64,000 bases of DNA from Opitutus sp. GAS368 (lineage in GTDB: Bacteria > Verrucomicrobiota > Verrucomicrobiia > Opitutales > Opitutaceae), in assembly GCA_945903465.1 (NCBI GenBank), contig CAMDOF010000019.1, positions 1-64,000 of the forward strand, in the 5' to 3' direction. The position numbers and the translations under genes were made by a program. The notes below the pieces were generated by a model, which had not been told where the DNA came from, ran no database searches, and was given only the letters and a program-made list of their open reading frames with translations. Position 1 is the stretch's first letter. Each line of letters begins with the position of its first letter. Positions 27,246-36,920 of this stretch are shown piece after piece.

Positions 27246-30185
27246 TCAGAAACTCCCGTTTATTCCGAAGCTGATCGCCTGGTTCGGCAGGTTGACCTCT
27301 GCAATGCGCGATGACGTGAACCGGTAGGCCTTGCGTCGCGCGGCGAGGACATTGGACATGTCCATGGAGAACGTGACGCCGGGCCTCCAGCGATAGGATA
27401 CGCCCAGCATCACCGTCTCCAATTGCCTCTGGTAGAGGCGGAGAGCCGGGGCGGCATTGAAGGTGCGTAGGTAGTCGCTGGTATAGTTGTAGGTCACGCG
27501 CGTGCCGACCAGCCCGTAGTTGTAGGCGAGGCTGACGTTGCCCACCTTCGGGATGAAGTTGGGCACCTCGTTGTTCTTCCGCACATCGGTCCCGCCGAAG
27601 TCGCCCTGCGTCGTCAGGTAGGTGAAATTCGCGGCCAGCTCGAAGCCTTTGAGCGCGCCGGGAAGCAACACGAACTGTTGGCGGTAGCTGAGCTCCCAGC
27701 CCTTTACGTTCGCCTCGCCGGCGTTGGTGCGGCTCAGCACGCGGTAGCCGGCGTAGTCGCCCGCGTACCCGTTGTTCGCTCCGCTCGCGACCGTGCCGAC
27801 CTCGGTGATGAGGATATAGTCCTCAATGGTTTTCTCGAAATAACCCACGGTGAGGAAGCCGGCCGGCCGGAAAAAATACTCCAGGCTTAGGTCCAGATTT
27901 TTCGAATACTGCGGGCCCAGCCCGGGGTTCGCCTCGGTCACGGTCTGCGCGGCTTCGTTGATGGTCGCGGTCGGCACCAGGTTGTTGAACGGCGGCCGAC
28001 TGAAGCTTGTCGACCAACTCGCCCGCGCCTTGAGGTCCGGCAGGAGGTCGTAGGTGAAGTGAACGCTCGGAAACGATCGCGTGTAGCTGCCGCGATCCGT
28101 GATATGGACGCCCCAATCGTAGCGCGCACGCTCGGCGGGGTCCGGAATCTGCGCGGCTGTGGCCGGCCGGCGGCGGACGTTACCCTCGCCCTCCACCTCG
28201 GTGTACTCGGTCCGGACGCCCCCCAGCACCCCGAGCGGGCCGACCTTGCCACGAGCCATTACGTAGCCGGCGTAGACATCCTCGGTCGCATACTTCGTCT
28301 GGCTGAGCTTCTGCATCTCGTGATAGTAACGATCCTCCGTCCACCGTGCCGGATTTGACAGTTCCGCGGCAGTCGCACGCGGGTTGATCGCGGGCATGCG
28401 CCCGCCGTTGTATTCGTCGAACAGCGTCACGAAATATGGCTCGTACGGCAACGGCGGAGCACCGGCTACCCGCGTCCACTGTTTGTCGCCCCGCATCGTG
28501 CGGTTGTTGATCCGGCGCTCGAAGAAGAGGCCGCCCTTGAACGTAAGCGGCTGCTGCAGACGGGGCCGGAACGAGGCGTTGATCTCGCTGGTGAACGCCC
28601 ATGTCTGCTCAATCTGATCACGGTTGGTATGCTGCACCGGGTTCGTGTAGCTCGCCGGATTGTAGATGTTCGGTCCGCCGGTCTGGACGACCCGGGGGCT
28701 GGCCGGATTGGTGCGATCGATCGCCCAACTGATGCCCGGCGCGGTCATGGTCACCGTGCCGCCGTCGCCGCCCGTGCCCACGCCGCGGTCGAGATGGATG
28801 AACGTGTGCGCCACCTTGTAATCGAGATCGAAGCGCTCCGCGGTGTGCTCCCCGCCGAAGCTCAACGTGGGGCTGCGCGCAATCAGCGAGAGATGGGCCG
28901 TGGTCAGCTCCACGTTCGAGGCCGGCAGCGCCCGCGCCTCGGTGCGCGTGTCCGTGAAGTTGGGCAGGATCGCGCCGTTGCCGGTCGGCTGGCTGTTGGG
29001 GGCGAGCGCCGCGATGCTCTGCGCCGTGAAGAAACGGATCTGGCTGCGATCGATGGCGGGCTCGTCGCCCTGGTTGTAGATCAACCCGAATGTGAGCTTG
29101 CTGCGCGGCGACGGCCGGTACTCAAATTTCACATTGGCCGTGGTGATGTGACGGTTGTTCGTTTCGTTGGTGGAACGATAGTCATACAGGTAGGCCGGTG
29201 ACGAGATCGTGTTCTGGTACATGTAGGCGTTGAGGCTGCCGGAATTGACGTTCTCACTATAGAACAGGCCAACCGATACGCCGAGGTTGCGCTCGCCGCC
29301 GAAGACATCGAGCGCCCGCTGATAGGAGAGATTCAACAGCGGATGGAGCGGGTGGTTTCGCCGCTCGGCCGAGTGCACGAGGAACGGCGGACCCCAGCGA
29401 CCGGTGGCGTTGTAGGTGATGCGCTGGCGCTCCGTCATGCTCAGAGGCGAGCGGGTCTTGAGGTTCACGCTGCCGCCGAGCGAATTCGCCGTCTGGTCGG
29501 GCATGTGCCCCTTCGTCAGTTCGACCTGCTCGAAAATCGACCCGGTCAGGCCGAGGTAGGAAATCTGCCGCGCCCCGTTGCCGCGAAACGTCGGCGTGCC
29601 GTCGATCGTGGTGGTCGTCGTTTCCGCCGGCATGCCGCGCACCGAAATGGATCCGACGTTGCCCTCATCATCGTAGATTGGAGCGACCCCGGGCACCCGC
29701 ATCATCAGTTCGCCCACGCCCATATTCGGCATGTTGCCGAACGCATCCAGCGAGACCGCGTTCTTGAGGTTGGGTGCATTGCGCTGGTTCGCGATCGCGA
29801 GGGCGTTTCCCTCGCGCTGGCTGGCCACGGTGAATTTTCCCAGAGCAATCACCGCCGCCCCTAATTCGAAATTCAATCGCGACGCCCGCTCGCCAACGAC
29901 GATCGTCCGGCGCTGCTCGGCCAAGCCGGGATAAGACACGATGATCTCGTACTCCCCGGCGGGCACGCCCGTCAGGGTGAACTGGCCGCCGCTGTCGGTG
30001 ACCACGGTCTTGCGGAGCCGCGGGATTTCCACCGTCGCGCCCTGCAGCATGTTCCCCGTGTTGGCACTGCTCACCGCGCCCGTGAGACCGTCGGCGGCTG
30101 CGGCAAGGGGGGCGAAGCTTGCCAGTGCGATCAAAGTCAAAACCAAGGCGGAGGCAAAGAATGGGGTTCTGTTTGTGGGGTTCAT
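27246..30185 (-). CDS. TonB-dependent receptor with carboxypeptidase-regulatory-like domain
   Basis: Outer-membrane receptor of 979 aa starting MNPTNRTPFFASALVLTLIA with a clear signal peptide. Residues about 33-110 are the regulatory-like domain (LTGAVSSANTGNMLQGATVE, GEYEIIVSYPGL). The plug has GVGELMMRVPGVAPIYDDEG and SISVRGMPAETTTTTIDG. The barrel ends ISFGINGSF. It is the last gene of an operon DUF1080/PVC dehydrogenase/TonB, 34 bp after the dehydrogenase stop. The reversed order (receptor last) and the absence of an R element set it apart from the other receptors of this half. Its operon promoter carries the GATCGATC site. Confidence 0.93.
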   Translation of the reverse strand: MNPTNRTPFFASALVLTLIALASFAPLAAAADGLTGAVSSANTGNMLQGATVEIPRLRKTVVTDSGGQFTLTGVPAGEYEIIVSYPGLAEQRRTIVVGERASRLNFELGAAVIALGKFTVASQREGNALAIANQRNAPNLKNAVSLDAFGNMPNMGVGELMMRVPGVAPIYDDEGNVGSISVRGMPAETTTTTIDGTPTFRGNGARQISYLGLTGSIFEQVELTKGHMPDQTANSLGGSVNLKTRSPLSMTERQRITYNATGRWGPPFLVHSAERRNHPLHPLLNLSYQRALDVFGGERNLGVSVGLFYSENVNSGSLNAYMYQNTISSPAYLYDYRSTNETNNRHITTANVKFEYRPSPRSKLTFGLIYNQGDEPAIDRSQIRFFTAQSIAALAPNSQPTGNGAILPNFTDTRTEARALPASNVELTTAHLSLIARSPTLSFGGEHTAERFDLDYKVAHTFIHLDRGVGTGGDGGTVTMTAPGISWAIDRTNPASPRVVQTGGPNIYNPASYTNPVQHTNRDQIEQTWAFTSEINASFRPRLQQPLTFKGGLFFERRINNRTMRGDKQWTRVAGAPPLPYEPYFVTLFDEYNGGRMPAINPRATAAELSNPARWTEDRYYHEMQKLSQTKYATEDVYAGYVMARGKVGPLGVLGGVRTEYTEVEGEGNVRRRPATAAQIPDPAERARYDWGVHITDRGSYTRSFPSVHFTYDLLPDLKARASWSTSFSRPPFNNLVPTATINEAAQTVTEANPGLGPQYSKNLDLSLEYFFRPAGFLTVGYFEKTIEDYILITEVGTVASGANNGYAGDYAGYRVLSRTNAGEANVKGWELSYRQQFVLLPGALKGFELAANFTYLTTQGDFGGTDVRKNNEVPNFIPKVGNVSLAYNYGLVGTRVTYNYTSDYLRTFNAAPALRLYQRQLETVMLGVSYRWRPGVTFSMDMSNVLAARRKAYRFTSSRIAEVNLPNQAISFGINGSF

Positions 30186-30219
30186 GCGGTTTATGGGGTT
30201 TGTCGATTCAGGGGTTAGT

Positions 30220-33200
30220 CTAAGGTGAACGCGCCGCGGAGGCTGGCCGCGGCTGGCCGGCGGGAATGGCGTCCGACATGAGATACCCGAAGATATCGCG
30301 CGTATCGTCCGACGTGAGCGATTCGAGGAGGCCCGTGGGCATGAGCGACACGTTTAGCCGCTGGACCTCCCTGATGTCGCCACGCTCGATCGTCAGACGT
30401 TCGGTGATAGTCTGGACTACGACCGAGCTTTCCCCTTCGGCCATGGTTCCCGACACCACTCGTCCCTGCCGCGTCGTGATCACGCAGAGCTGGTAGTCCG
30501 CGGCAATCACCGCGTTCGGATCAATGATGTTGGCCAGCAGGTACTCGAGATCCTTGCGGCCGGAACCAGTCAGATCCGGCCCGATCAATCCGCCGCGATC
30601 GAACAAACGGTGGCACATCGCGCAGCGCTGCTCGAAGAGCGCCTGACCGGCCGCGAGATTCGCCGCCCCGAGCGCCGCGGGCGTGAGCATGGCACGGGTG
30701 CGTCGGATGGCCGCCTTGATTTCGCCGGGGGAGGACTTGACGCTTCCCCACGCCGATTCGAGCTTCGCCGTGAGCGGCGGATCGCCGAGCTGCGCAATCT
30801 GGCGGGCGTTCACGGTGCTGATATCCGTTTTCCGGATGCGACGTTGGGCGACCGCATCCAGCAGCAGGTGCGAGCTCTCCACCCGTCCCGCCATGGCATC
30901 GACCGCTGCCGTCCGCGCCGAGGCCGTGAGGCTGGGAAACAGCTCCAGCAAGGCCGGCGCGATGCGCCCGTCCGAAGACGCCGCCAGGGCGCGCAGAGCC
31001 GCCTCCGCCACGGCGGGCGTTCGGAGCAACCCCAGCAGGTCGTCGACCAACCAAGCGGGCCGGCTCCGTGCCAGCGCGTCGAGCGCCGCCAGGCGAACGG
31101 AGACCGGGCTCAGCGCGTCGTTCATCTGTCGCCGCAGCGGCTCGGCGGTGGATGTGTCACCCAGATTGGCGGCGAACCGCAACGCGAGCAAGCGGGTGTC
31201 CGCATCCGCCACCTGTCTCCAGCGCATTAATACGGCCGCAGCGCCAGTCGGGACCGGCACCTCGCGCATCCCCGCGAGCCCCTGGAGGGTGCCTTCCAGC
31301 ACATCGCGCGCGGCCCGGGGATCCGTGATACGCTCAAGCGCACTGATCAAAGCCGCTCCCGCCGGCGGACTGCGCAAGTCCTCCGCCAGTCGGCGCGCGA
31401 GGAATCGACGCAACTTGGGAACCTGCGTCGCGACCGCCAGCGTCGCGGCATTCGCGGGCGCTGCCGCGACCAGCGGCTCCACCCCGTACCATAGCAGCCG
31501 GGCAAGGTTGGCGTCGGTGTCAGCCGGACATCGCTCGACGAGCGCGCTCGCGAGTGTCATCCGCAAAGCCGGCTCGATCTTGCCCAAGGCGGAAGCCAGT
31601 GCTGTCCGCACCAGCCACGTGGATTCGTCCCGTGCCAGCGCGGCCAGCCGGTTCACCACCGTGGCATCGACAGATCGTTCCGTCAGGAGCCGCACCGCCC
31701 ACCCACGGATATGTTCGTTCGGGTGCGCGAGCAGGCCCTGCAGCCACGCCGGATCCGCTCCGCCCGTGACGTGCAGCGCCCACAGCGCGCGCAGCTTTCG
31801 GGTGACGTCCTCCTGCGCGTCGAACATGCGTCGCAGTTCGGTACGCGTCGCGTTCTGGTCAGAACCGGCAGCGGCGCGCTCCTGGAGAATCCGGCGCGCG
31901 TGCCGTACATACCAGTCGTTGCGATTTAACTGCAGCTCGACAAGCCGGGCGTCGGACTCGTGCGCTAGGTTGACCACCACGCGTCGCGGCGCGCCCCAGC
32001 TGATCTTGTAGATGCGGCCGCTGGAGCGGTGGACTCCATCGCGATCATGGCATTCCCCGGTGTCGGACCAATCCGTCATGACCACGTCGCCGTCCGGGCC
32101 GTAGGCGAGAGACACGGCGCGAAACCACTGGTCGTCGGCGGTTAGGAAATCGGGCGCGTGCCGGGCCAGGTAGCGTCCGTTGCCGTTGTCCTGGTCGATG
32201 CGGTCGCGATTGATCCGCCGGCCGTGGATGTTGCTCAGAAAGATCGAGCCCCGGTATTCCGCCGGCCAGTGATCGCCGAGATAGATCATCGCATCGGAGT
32301 GCGAGTGGCCGCCGCCGAACGCCTCGTTGCCCTCCGCAACCCGCGTACTCTTTTCGGAGCTGGCTCCGCCCCAGTGCCGGTGGTCCACCGTCGTCTCCAT
32401 GAGCTCGTAGCTGTGCGGATTCGGATGCGCTGCGCGTCCCGGTCCCCGGTCATAGCGCGCTCCCGGCGCGAGGTGCCAGAGGTGCTCGATGACGCTCGTG
32501 CTCAGGAAACCCTGCCCATGGTCGTCGAAGTCGAGCCCCCAGGGATTGACGGTGCCATCCGCAACAATCTCGAAGCGCCGATCGACAGGATGATACCGCC
32601 AGATCGCGCAGCTCATGAACGTGCGCGCTTCCTTGGGGTCACCAGGCTTTCCGACGAGTGAGGGCTGCTTGTTGCCGTGGCGGCCATAGAGCCAGCCATC
32701 GGGCCCCCAACTCAGTCCGTTCACGCTGTTGTGCTCGGCCCTGAGCGTCCACCCATCGAGCAACACGACGGGCTCGCTGTCGGGCCGATCATCGCGATCA
32801 CGATCCGGGATGAAGGCAAAACTCGGCGGCGCGGTGATCCAAACTCCGCCGAAACCCACGGTTAGGCCGGTCAGGCGGTTCAGATGATCTTGAAAGACTT
32901 TCCGCGAATCGAAAATCCCGTCGCCGTCGGTGTCCTCGAAAATCAGAATCCGATCGCGGTGTTCATCGGTAAAGTCAGACCCGTTGTAGGAATAGCTCTC
33001 CGCGACCCACAACCGCCCGCGGTCGTCGTACGCGATGGCGATCGGCTGGCGGACACCGGGCTCCGCCGCAGCGAGTGTCACCTGAAATCCGGCGGGGACG
33101 TGGAGTTTCCTCAGTGCCTCGGTCGGCGGCAGGGGCCGCTCGGCGGGCGGGTGCGTGTCCACCGGCCTCCATTCTTCCGCAGCCTGCACCGACGATAAAC

Positions 33201-33264
33201 GGCAGATGAGAATTCCTACTGCGGCCGTGACGACCGAACGCAAAAATAGCCCTGATGGCTTCAT
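30220..33264 (-). CDS. PVC-type membrane-bound dehydrogenase with C-terminal cytochrome c
   Basis: Protein of 1014 aa starting MKPSGLFLRSVVTAAVGILI, with a signal peptide ending near SSVQA. The propeller domain includes VPAGFQVTLAAAEPGVRQPI, LIFEDTDGDGIFDS and WGPDGWLYGRHG. HEAT-like repeats follow from about 440. The haem motif CAMCH is at about 881-885, with GPDLTGSGRKDLEYL and an Asp/Asn-rich tail as in the family. The ATG overlaps the stop of the DUF1080 gene as ATGA (33264-33261), so the two are translationally coupled. It is very similar in layout to the gene at 44903-47920, and both lie downstream of GATCGATC promoters. Confidence 0.93.
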   Translation of the reverse strand: MKPSGLFLRSVVTAAVGILICRLSSVQAAEEWRPVDTHPPAERPLPPTEALRKLHVPAGFQVTLAAAEPGVRQPIAIAYDDRGRLWVAESYSYNGSDFTDEHRDRILIFEDTDGDGIFDSRKVFQDHLNRLTGLTVGFGGVWITAPPSFAFIPDRDRDDRPDSEPVVLLDGWTLRAEHNSVNGLSWGPDGWLYGRHGNKQPSLVGKPGDPKEARTFMSCAIWRYHPVDRRFEIVADGTVNPWGLDFDDHGQGFLSTSVIEHLWHLAPGARYDRGPGRAAHPNPHSYELMETTVDHRHWGGASSEKSTRVAEGNEAFGGGHSHSDAMIYLGDHWPAEYRGSIFLSNIHGRRINRDRIDQDNGNGRYLARHAPDFLTADDQWFRAVSLAYGPDGDVVMTDWSDTGECHDRDGVHRSSGRIYKISWGAPRRVVVNLAHESDARLVELQLNRNDWYVRHARRILQERAAAGSDQNATRTELRRMFDAQEDVTRKLRALWALHVTGGADPAWLQGLLAHPNEHIRGWAVRLLTERSVDATVVNRLAALARDESTWLVRTALASALGKIEPALRMTLASALVERCPADTDANLARLLWYGVEPLVAAAPANAATLAVATQVPKLRRFLARRLAEDLRSPPAGAALISALERITDPRAARDVLEGTLQGLAGMREVPVPTGAAAVLMRWRQVADADTRLLALRFAANLGDTSTAEPLRRQMNDALSPVSVRLAALDALARSRPAWLVDDLLGLLRTPAVAEAALRALAASSDGRIAPALLELFPSLTASARTAAVDAMAGRVESSHLLLDAVAQRRIRKTDISTVNARQIAQLGDPPLTAKLESAWGSVKSSPGEIKAAIRRTRAMLTPAALGAANLAAGQALFEQRCAMCHRLFDRGGLIGPDLTGSGRKDLEYLLANIIDPNAVIAADYQLCVITTRQGRVVSGTMAEGESSVVVQTITERLTIERGDIREVQRLNVSLMPTGLLESLTSDDTRDIFGYLMSDAIPAGQPRPASAARSP

Positions 33265-33977
33265 TTCGGCGGAATGCGCTTCAGCCGGATATCCTTGAAC
33301 TCCGCCACGCAGCCGCCGCCATGATCCTGGAATGCGATGATCCCCGAAATGCGGCTACGCGTACGATCCTGATCAATCAGATCGGAAAAGACGACACCGT
33401 TGATGATTTGAACGAGCCTAGTGCCGGTTCCGATGACCACGAGATCGTTCCAGTCGTTTTCCTTGAACGCGGACTGCACGGTGGCGGGGTCCGCGACCTG
33501 CTCGACGTTCCTGGTCCCGTCGGGCGCAATCCGGACCTTTTGGCCCGCGGTGGAAAGAAATCGCCGATCCTGCTCCGTCCAAAGGGACTCATGCCACAGT
33601 CCCATGGCCGATTTTGCCGCGACTTCGACTTGGTATCCGTGGACCTGCCACTTGCCTTTGTCCTCGCTGCGCACCTGTACGCCCGAGTTTCCCTTCGTGT
33701 AGCGGAAACGGAGCCGGAGTTCAAAGTCGTCCACCTCGCCCCCGCGCCAAATCAGCCAGTTCTTCGTCGTTCCCCCGCTGCAAATGGCACCATCCTTGAC
33801 GCGCCATGCTCCGGGCATGCCGTCCCAGCCGGTCAGGTCTTTGCCGTTGAAAAGACTCATGAACCCAGCCTCACGTTCCTCCGCAGCCGGGAGAATTTGC
33901 CCCACCAACCAACAGGCCAGCGCGGCGAACACCGCGCGTGCATGTGAGAAAATCATTGGGTGAACGATGAATTTCAT
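33261..33977 (-). CDS. DUF1080 (3-keto-disaccharide hydrolase-type) secreted protein
   Basis: DUF1080 proteins are concanavalin-like beta-sandwich proteins; some are reported to hydrolyse 3-keto-glycosides, which would fit the oxidoreductases nearby. From MKFIVHPMIFSHARAVFAAL (238 aa) a signal peptide follows; a second ATG at 33956 is a good alternative start. The family signature is clear: GFMSLFNGKDLTGWDGMPGA, FRYTKGNSGVQVRSEDKGKW and GIIAFQDHGGGCVAEFKDIR near the end. It is the first gene of the DUF1080/PVC dehydrogenase/TonB operon, with TTGACA and a GATCGATC site about 100 bp upstream. Confidence 0.9.
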   Translation of the reverse strand: MKFIVHPMIFSHARAVFAALACWLVGQILPAAEEREAGFMSLFNGKDLTGWDGMPGAWRVKDGAICSGGTTKNWLIWRGGEVDDFELRLRFRYTKGNSGVQVRSEDKGKWQVHGYQVEVAAKSAMGLWHESLWTEQDRRFLSTAGQKVRIAPDGTRNVEQVADPATVQSAFKENDWNDLVVIGTGTRLVQIINGVVFSDLIDQDRTRSRISGIIAFQDHGGGCVAEFKDIRLKRIPPK

Positions 33978-34075
33978 GGGGTAACAAACAATCGGCGCGC
34001 AAGGCCTGGGGAAGCGGGTTGGAGATCTGCTCCGCCACCGAAAGCGACGCAAATGCAGGATGGGACTCATCGTCA

Positions 34076-34098
34076 TGTCAAATAGTTTGATCGATCAT
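34076..34098 (-). promoter_or_regulatory. GATCGATC operator and -35 for the DUF1080 operon
   Basis: On the minus strand ATGATCGATCA is followed after 7 bp (counted from GATCGATC) by TTGACA (34081-34076), about 100 bp before the ATG. It has the same operator-then-TTGAC order as other promoters of this region. A variant half site GATAGATCAC lies at about 34136-34145. Confidence 0.6.
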
Positions 34099-34279
34099 AG
34101 AAAACGTATTGTTAGAGGTGTAATCCGAAAAATCCGATAGATCACAGTGTTTGTGTTAGGAGGAGCGTTACGGAAGGTTTTTTCCGGTCGGCTTGCTGCC
34201 GGAAGTAACCTTGATACCCGCGAGTGGCCCCGCCGGCGACTCGGTTCCCGCAATTACCTTCCACGCTTCGGGGACCTTC

Positions 34280-34405
34280 GTAGTGTGCAGCGGCGAATTC
34301 GGCCGCTCTCCTGACAATGGTATCGTCGGCGGGACCGCTTTTGGTCGCGACCACAATTCCAACGCGATGACCATTTGGCGCGCTGGCAGCGGAGTGAAAG
34401 CCGGT
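34280..34405 (+). pseudogene. DUF1501 fragment
   Basis: The plus strand reads FVVCSGEFGRSPDNGIVGGT, GRDHNSNAMTIWRAGSGVKA. This matches the C-terminal third of the intact DUF1501 protein at 42937-44388 (LVIWGGEFGRTPY, GRDHHGRAFSLWLAGAGMKA). The rest of the gene is absent or unrecognisable on either side. Confidence 0.75.
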
Positions 34406-34501
34406 CTACGATTGGCGGGTCCGCTGACCAAGGAGCTGATCGCACAAATCCTTCGCCTTGAGGTGGGGCGAAACAGTGCGTTCTGAAGTCGCAACTACAC
34501 A

Positions 34502-34860
34502 ATGAGGCCTCTGCTCGCGATCGCGGTGTGGCTCGTTTCCGTCGTCTCCCACATGTGGGCTGCGGTCGGTGCGCAACCGAATGTAATTGTGTTTCTCGCC
34601 GACGATTTGGGTTACGGCGATCTTTCGTGTCGGGGATCGACGACCATCGCGACGGCGCGGCTCGATCGCCTCGCGCCGGACGAAGTACGATTCACAGATG
34701 CATACTCGGCTGCGCCATATAACAGTCCATCCCGTGCCGCGCTGCGCACCGGCCGGATGCCTTCGCTCTGTGGACTGCCCTATGTGCTTTCACGGCAGTG
34801 CACCACGGCTTGCGTGACGCCGAGATAACGCTGGTTTCGCTGGTCGCCCGACTACCCTGG
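34502..34860 (+). pseudogene. Sulfatase N-terminal fragment, frameshifted, active-site Cys lost
   Basis: From MRPLLAIAVWLVSVVSHMWA a signal peptide and a sulfatase start can be read: QPNVIVFLADDLGYGDLSC, then AYSAAPYNSPSRAALRTGR. The catalytic C-S-P-S-R has become N-S-P-S-R at residue 74. Homology then shifts frame at about 34800 (HHGLRDAEITLVSLVARL in the second frame) and is lost. Truncation, frameshift and missing nucleophile agree that it is dead. Confidence 0.85.
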
Positions 34861-35040
34861 AAAACGGGCTCCGCCGGCTGGATCCAGTGTACGTGCGACC
34901 GGAATTGCCGGGCTCGGGGACCGCGAAACCAACCTCGCCGTGATGTGTGGTGTGGGTGCACTTCGGTATTTGGTCCGAACTGCGCCCCCAAAGACACCAC
35001 GGCGGCACTTCGTACCTCTTTTTTGTCTCTATAATTGTGT

Positions 35041-35720
35041 AAAATGTTTATTTGCAATGTAACGGCCGTGAACCTTAGCGTGGCGCCAATTAGAAGGCGT
35101 TGCCGCCATCCCGAACCCTGCGCCCCCGCGTTCATCAACCGGAATAATCGCCATCTGCCCGTCGCTTTCCGCGAACTCTTTCAACCACTTAACTCCGAGC
35201 AGTGAGGTGCCCTGGTTTGAATCGGCACTGATATTGGCGGCAGGTTGATTCCATCGCTCCGCTCCCAACGGGCTCGCCGCGCAGCTTGTCCGGCGCATAG
35301 CCGAGGCGCTGGCGGTTGTTTTCGGAATGGTTGATTTCTCGTTCGAGGTGCAGCCGTGCCTTGGTCTCAGGCTCGGCTTGCAGGCAGACGAGGGCCTCGC
35401 GCAAATCTCGATCAGGCTTGGGCCTGACCGGCCTCGAGTTGGGCGAGCAAGGGTTTGATCCAGTCCTGCGCCAAGGCGCTGCCGGCTCCATGCAGCGCCT
35501 CCGCCACGGCCCACGGATGTTGCTCGGCGTGGGACAAATCGAGCCGCTGGCACGACTGCGGCAAACGGTCATCCACCAGAATCCAGATCCACACGGCACT
35601 GTCGGCGACCACGAGCACCTGGGCCGCCTGCCCGAGCCCGTGGCGACTCGCTTCGTTTGCTCGCAGAGCGCATCGATGTCGCCGCGGCTCAGAATTACCG
35701 GCCGAGCGCCGTTAAATTTC
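35041..35720 (-). mobile_element. Decayed transposase, ISKra4-like, multiple frameshifts
   Basis: Pieces of one transposase appear in three minus-strand frames: VILSRGDIDALCEQTKRVA, then LVVADSAVWIWILVDDRLPQ with LDLSHAEQHPWAVAEALHG, then NNRQRLGYAPDKLRGEPVG with SGAMEST. These correspond to the D-A-x-W-I-W and IGSGxxES-type blocks of ISKra4-like transposases. No inverted ends were found. It is a remnant that probably took part in scrambling this region. Confidence 0.7.
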
Positions 35721-35746
35721 CGGCGCGAACTTCCGGCGCGGGAGCG

Positions 35747-35781
35747 TTGACTTGCTGGCGGAATTCGCGGACCGATCATAG
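35747..35781 (+). promoter_or_regulatory. Degenerate regulator promoter
   Basis: TTGACTTG (from 35747) is followed by CGATCATAG (35773-35781) directly before the ATG at 35785. The intact regulator gene has TTGACTTG, then ATGATCGATC at a similar distance. The operator here has lost one half. Confidence 0.45.
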
Positions 35782-35784
35782 TTG

Positions 35785-36462
35785 ATGGAGAGCGAAACTT
35801 CCTTCCAAACCAAGTCGTCGCGCGTCTAAAGCGAATTGAAGCGGAACATCACGACGGGCATGTATCAAGCCGGCGAGCATCTGGTGCGCCGCGACTTGGT
35901 GAAAAAGCACGGCGTGAGCCTCTCGATCGTCAACGAGGCGCTGGCGCGCCTCAGCGGCGACGGGCTTGTCGAGACCAAGGAGATGTATGGCTCACGGGTG
36001 GTCAGCCTCACGGCCCAGAGCCTTCGCGACGAGTTCGTGCTCCGCGAAGCGATCGAGCGCCACGTGGCGCGCCTCCTCGCCGAGAAAGCGAGCGACGAGG
36101 TCCTGAAGGGGCTGATGGAGGATGCGCGGACCGTCGATCGCTGGATGAACGAGTTGGGGCACGACGGCAGCCAAGGCAGCCTGCTGCACTTGGATTTTCA
36201 CCTTAAGCTGGCGCGTTCGACCGGCTTTCCGTCGCTGGAAGAGGCGCTCAAGTGGACGAGCATGCGGGCGTTGCTGACTACACGCTGGCTAAAAAACCAG
36301 CAGTTGCCGCATCCGGAGGATTTTCACCAGCAACTCGTGCATTCGATGTTGAAGCGCGACCCGGCCCTGGCCGACGAGACTATGCGGGCGCACTTGCACT
36401 ACGCGGACGACTACGAGGCGCGAAATCCCAAGAAAATCCCAGCCGAGCCCGCGAAGGCCTGA
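35785..36462 (+). pseudogene. GntR/FCD-type transcription regulator with in-frame stop codon 15
   Basis: Read from ATG 35785 the frame gives MESETSFQTKSSRV, then TAA at 35827-35829, then SELKRNITTGMYQAGEHLVR and an open frame of about 210 residues to 36462. The intact paralogue at 57615-58295 has SSRVYGELKRDITAG, so a Tyr codon has become a stop. The rest is complete: winged helix (KKHGVSLSIVNEALARLSGD) and FCD ligand domain (LHLDFHLKLARSTGF, EDFHQQLVHSMLKRD). The ORF track begins at a TTG after the stop; restart there would delete part of helix 1 of the DNA-binding domain. It is probably inactive or partly active. Confidence 0.8.
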
Positions 36463-36509
36463 TCGGAATTCGGGGCATGCCTGCGCCCCCTGCCGGCGGT
36501 CTTCGCGTG

Positions 36510-36824
36510 TTATTTCTCCTCAGCGGGGCCGCGCCGCGCGCCAGCCGGCACCGAGCCGGGCGCGCACCTCGCGTTGCTTTGGCGGCGTAAATTTTCCGAG
36601 TTCGGTGGGAAATCCTTTATCAGGCACAGCTCGATATTGTTGCAGCCGATCCGCTTGCAGTGATCGATGGATTCTGTAACCGGCTGCGTCTTCATTCCCT
36701 GTAGGCTGAAACCGATGGGCCGAGATTTGCCGTCCCAAGGTGCAGTGGCGAGCGCGCGGCCGGCCACCGTTGCGGCCAAGGCGGAGAGGCTGTGTTGGAC
36801 GAAGCGACGGCGAGCAAGGTGCAT
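36510..36824 (-). pseudogene. TIM-barrel sugar isomerase/epimerase-like gene, truncated and frameshifted
   Basis: MHLARRRFVQHSLSALAATV, GKSRPIGFSLQGMKTQPVTE and DHCKRIGCNNIELCLIKDF match the first 75 or so residues of the intact gene at 48233-49162. Homology then moves to a second frame (FPTELGKFTPPKQREVRARL) and stops after about 110 residues of a 309-residue protein. Its upstream sequence keeps ATGATCGATCTTGATT, identical in order to that of the intact gene. Confidence 0.85.
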
Positions 36825-36903
36825 GGGAAAGCGCGAGGTTCAGAGACGGTAATCAGGCGCGGCGCGCCCGAGGGTAGATGGCCGTTTGGCAGGTTGTCGG
36901 AAA

Positions 36904-36920
36904 AATCAAGATCGATCATA
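36904..36920 (-). promoter_or_regulatory. GATCGATC operator and -35 of the isomerase pseudogene
   Basis: The minus strand reads ATGATCGATCTTGATT with no gap between operator and TTGATT. The same 16-mer stands at 48132-48147 before the intact isomerase. Confidence 0.6.

Noticed and set aside
28715-28722. GATCGATC inside the TonB gene at 27246-30185
   Set aside because: Lies within coding sequence, has no promoter context, and one chance 8-mer in 34 kb is expected.
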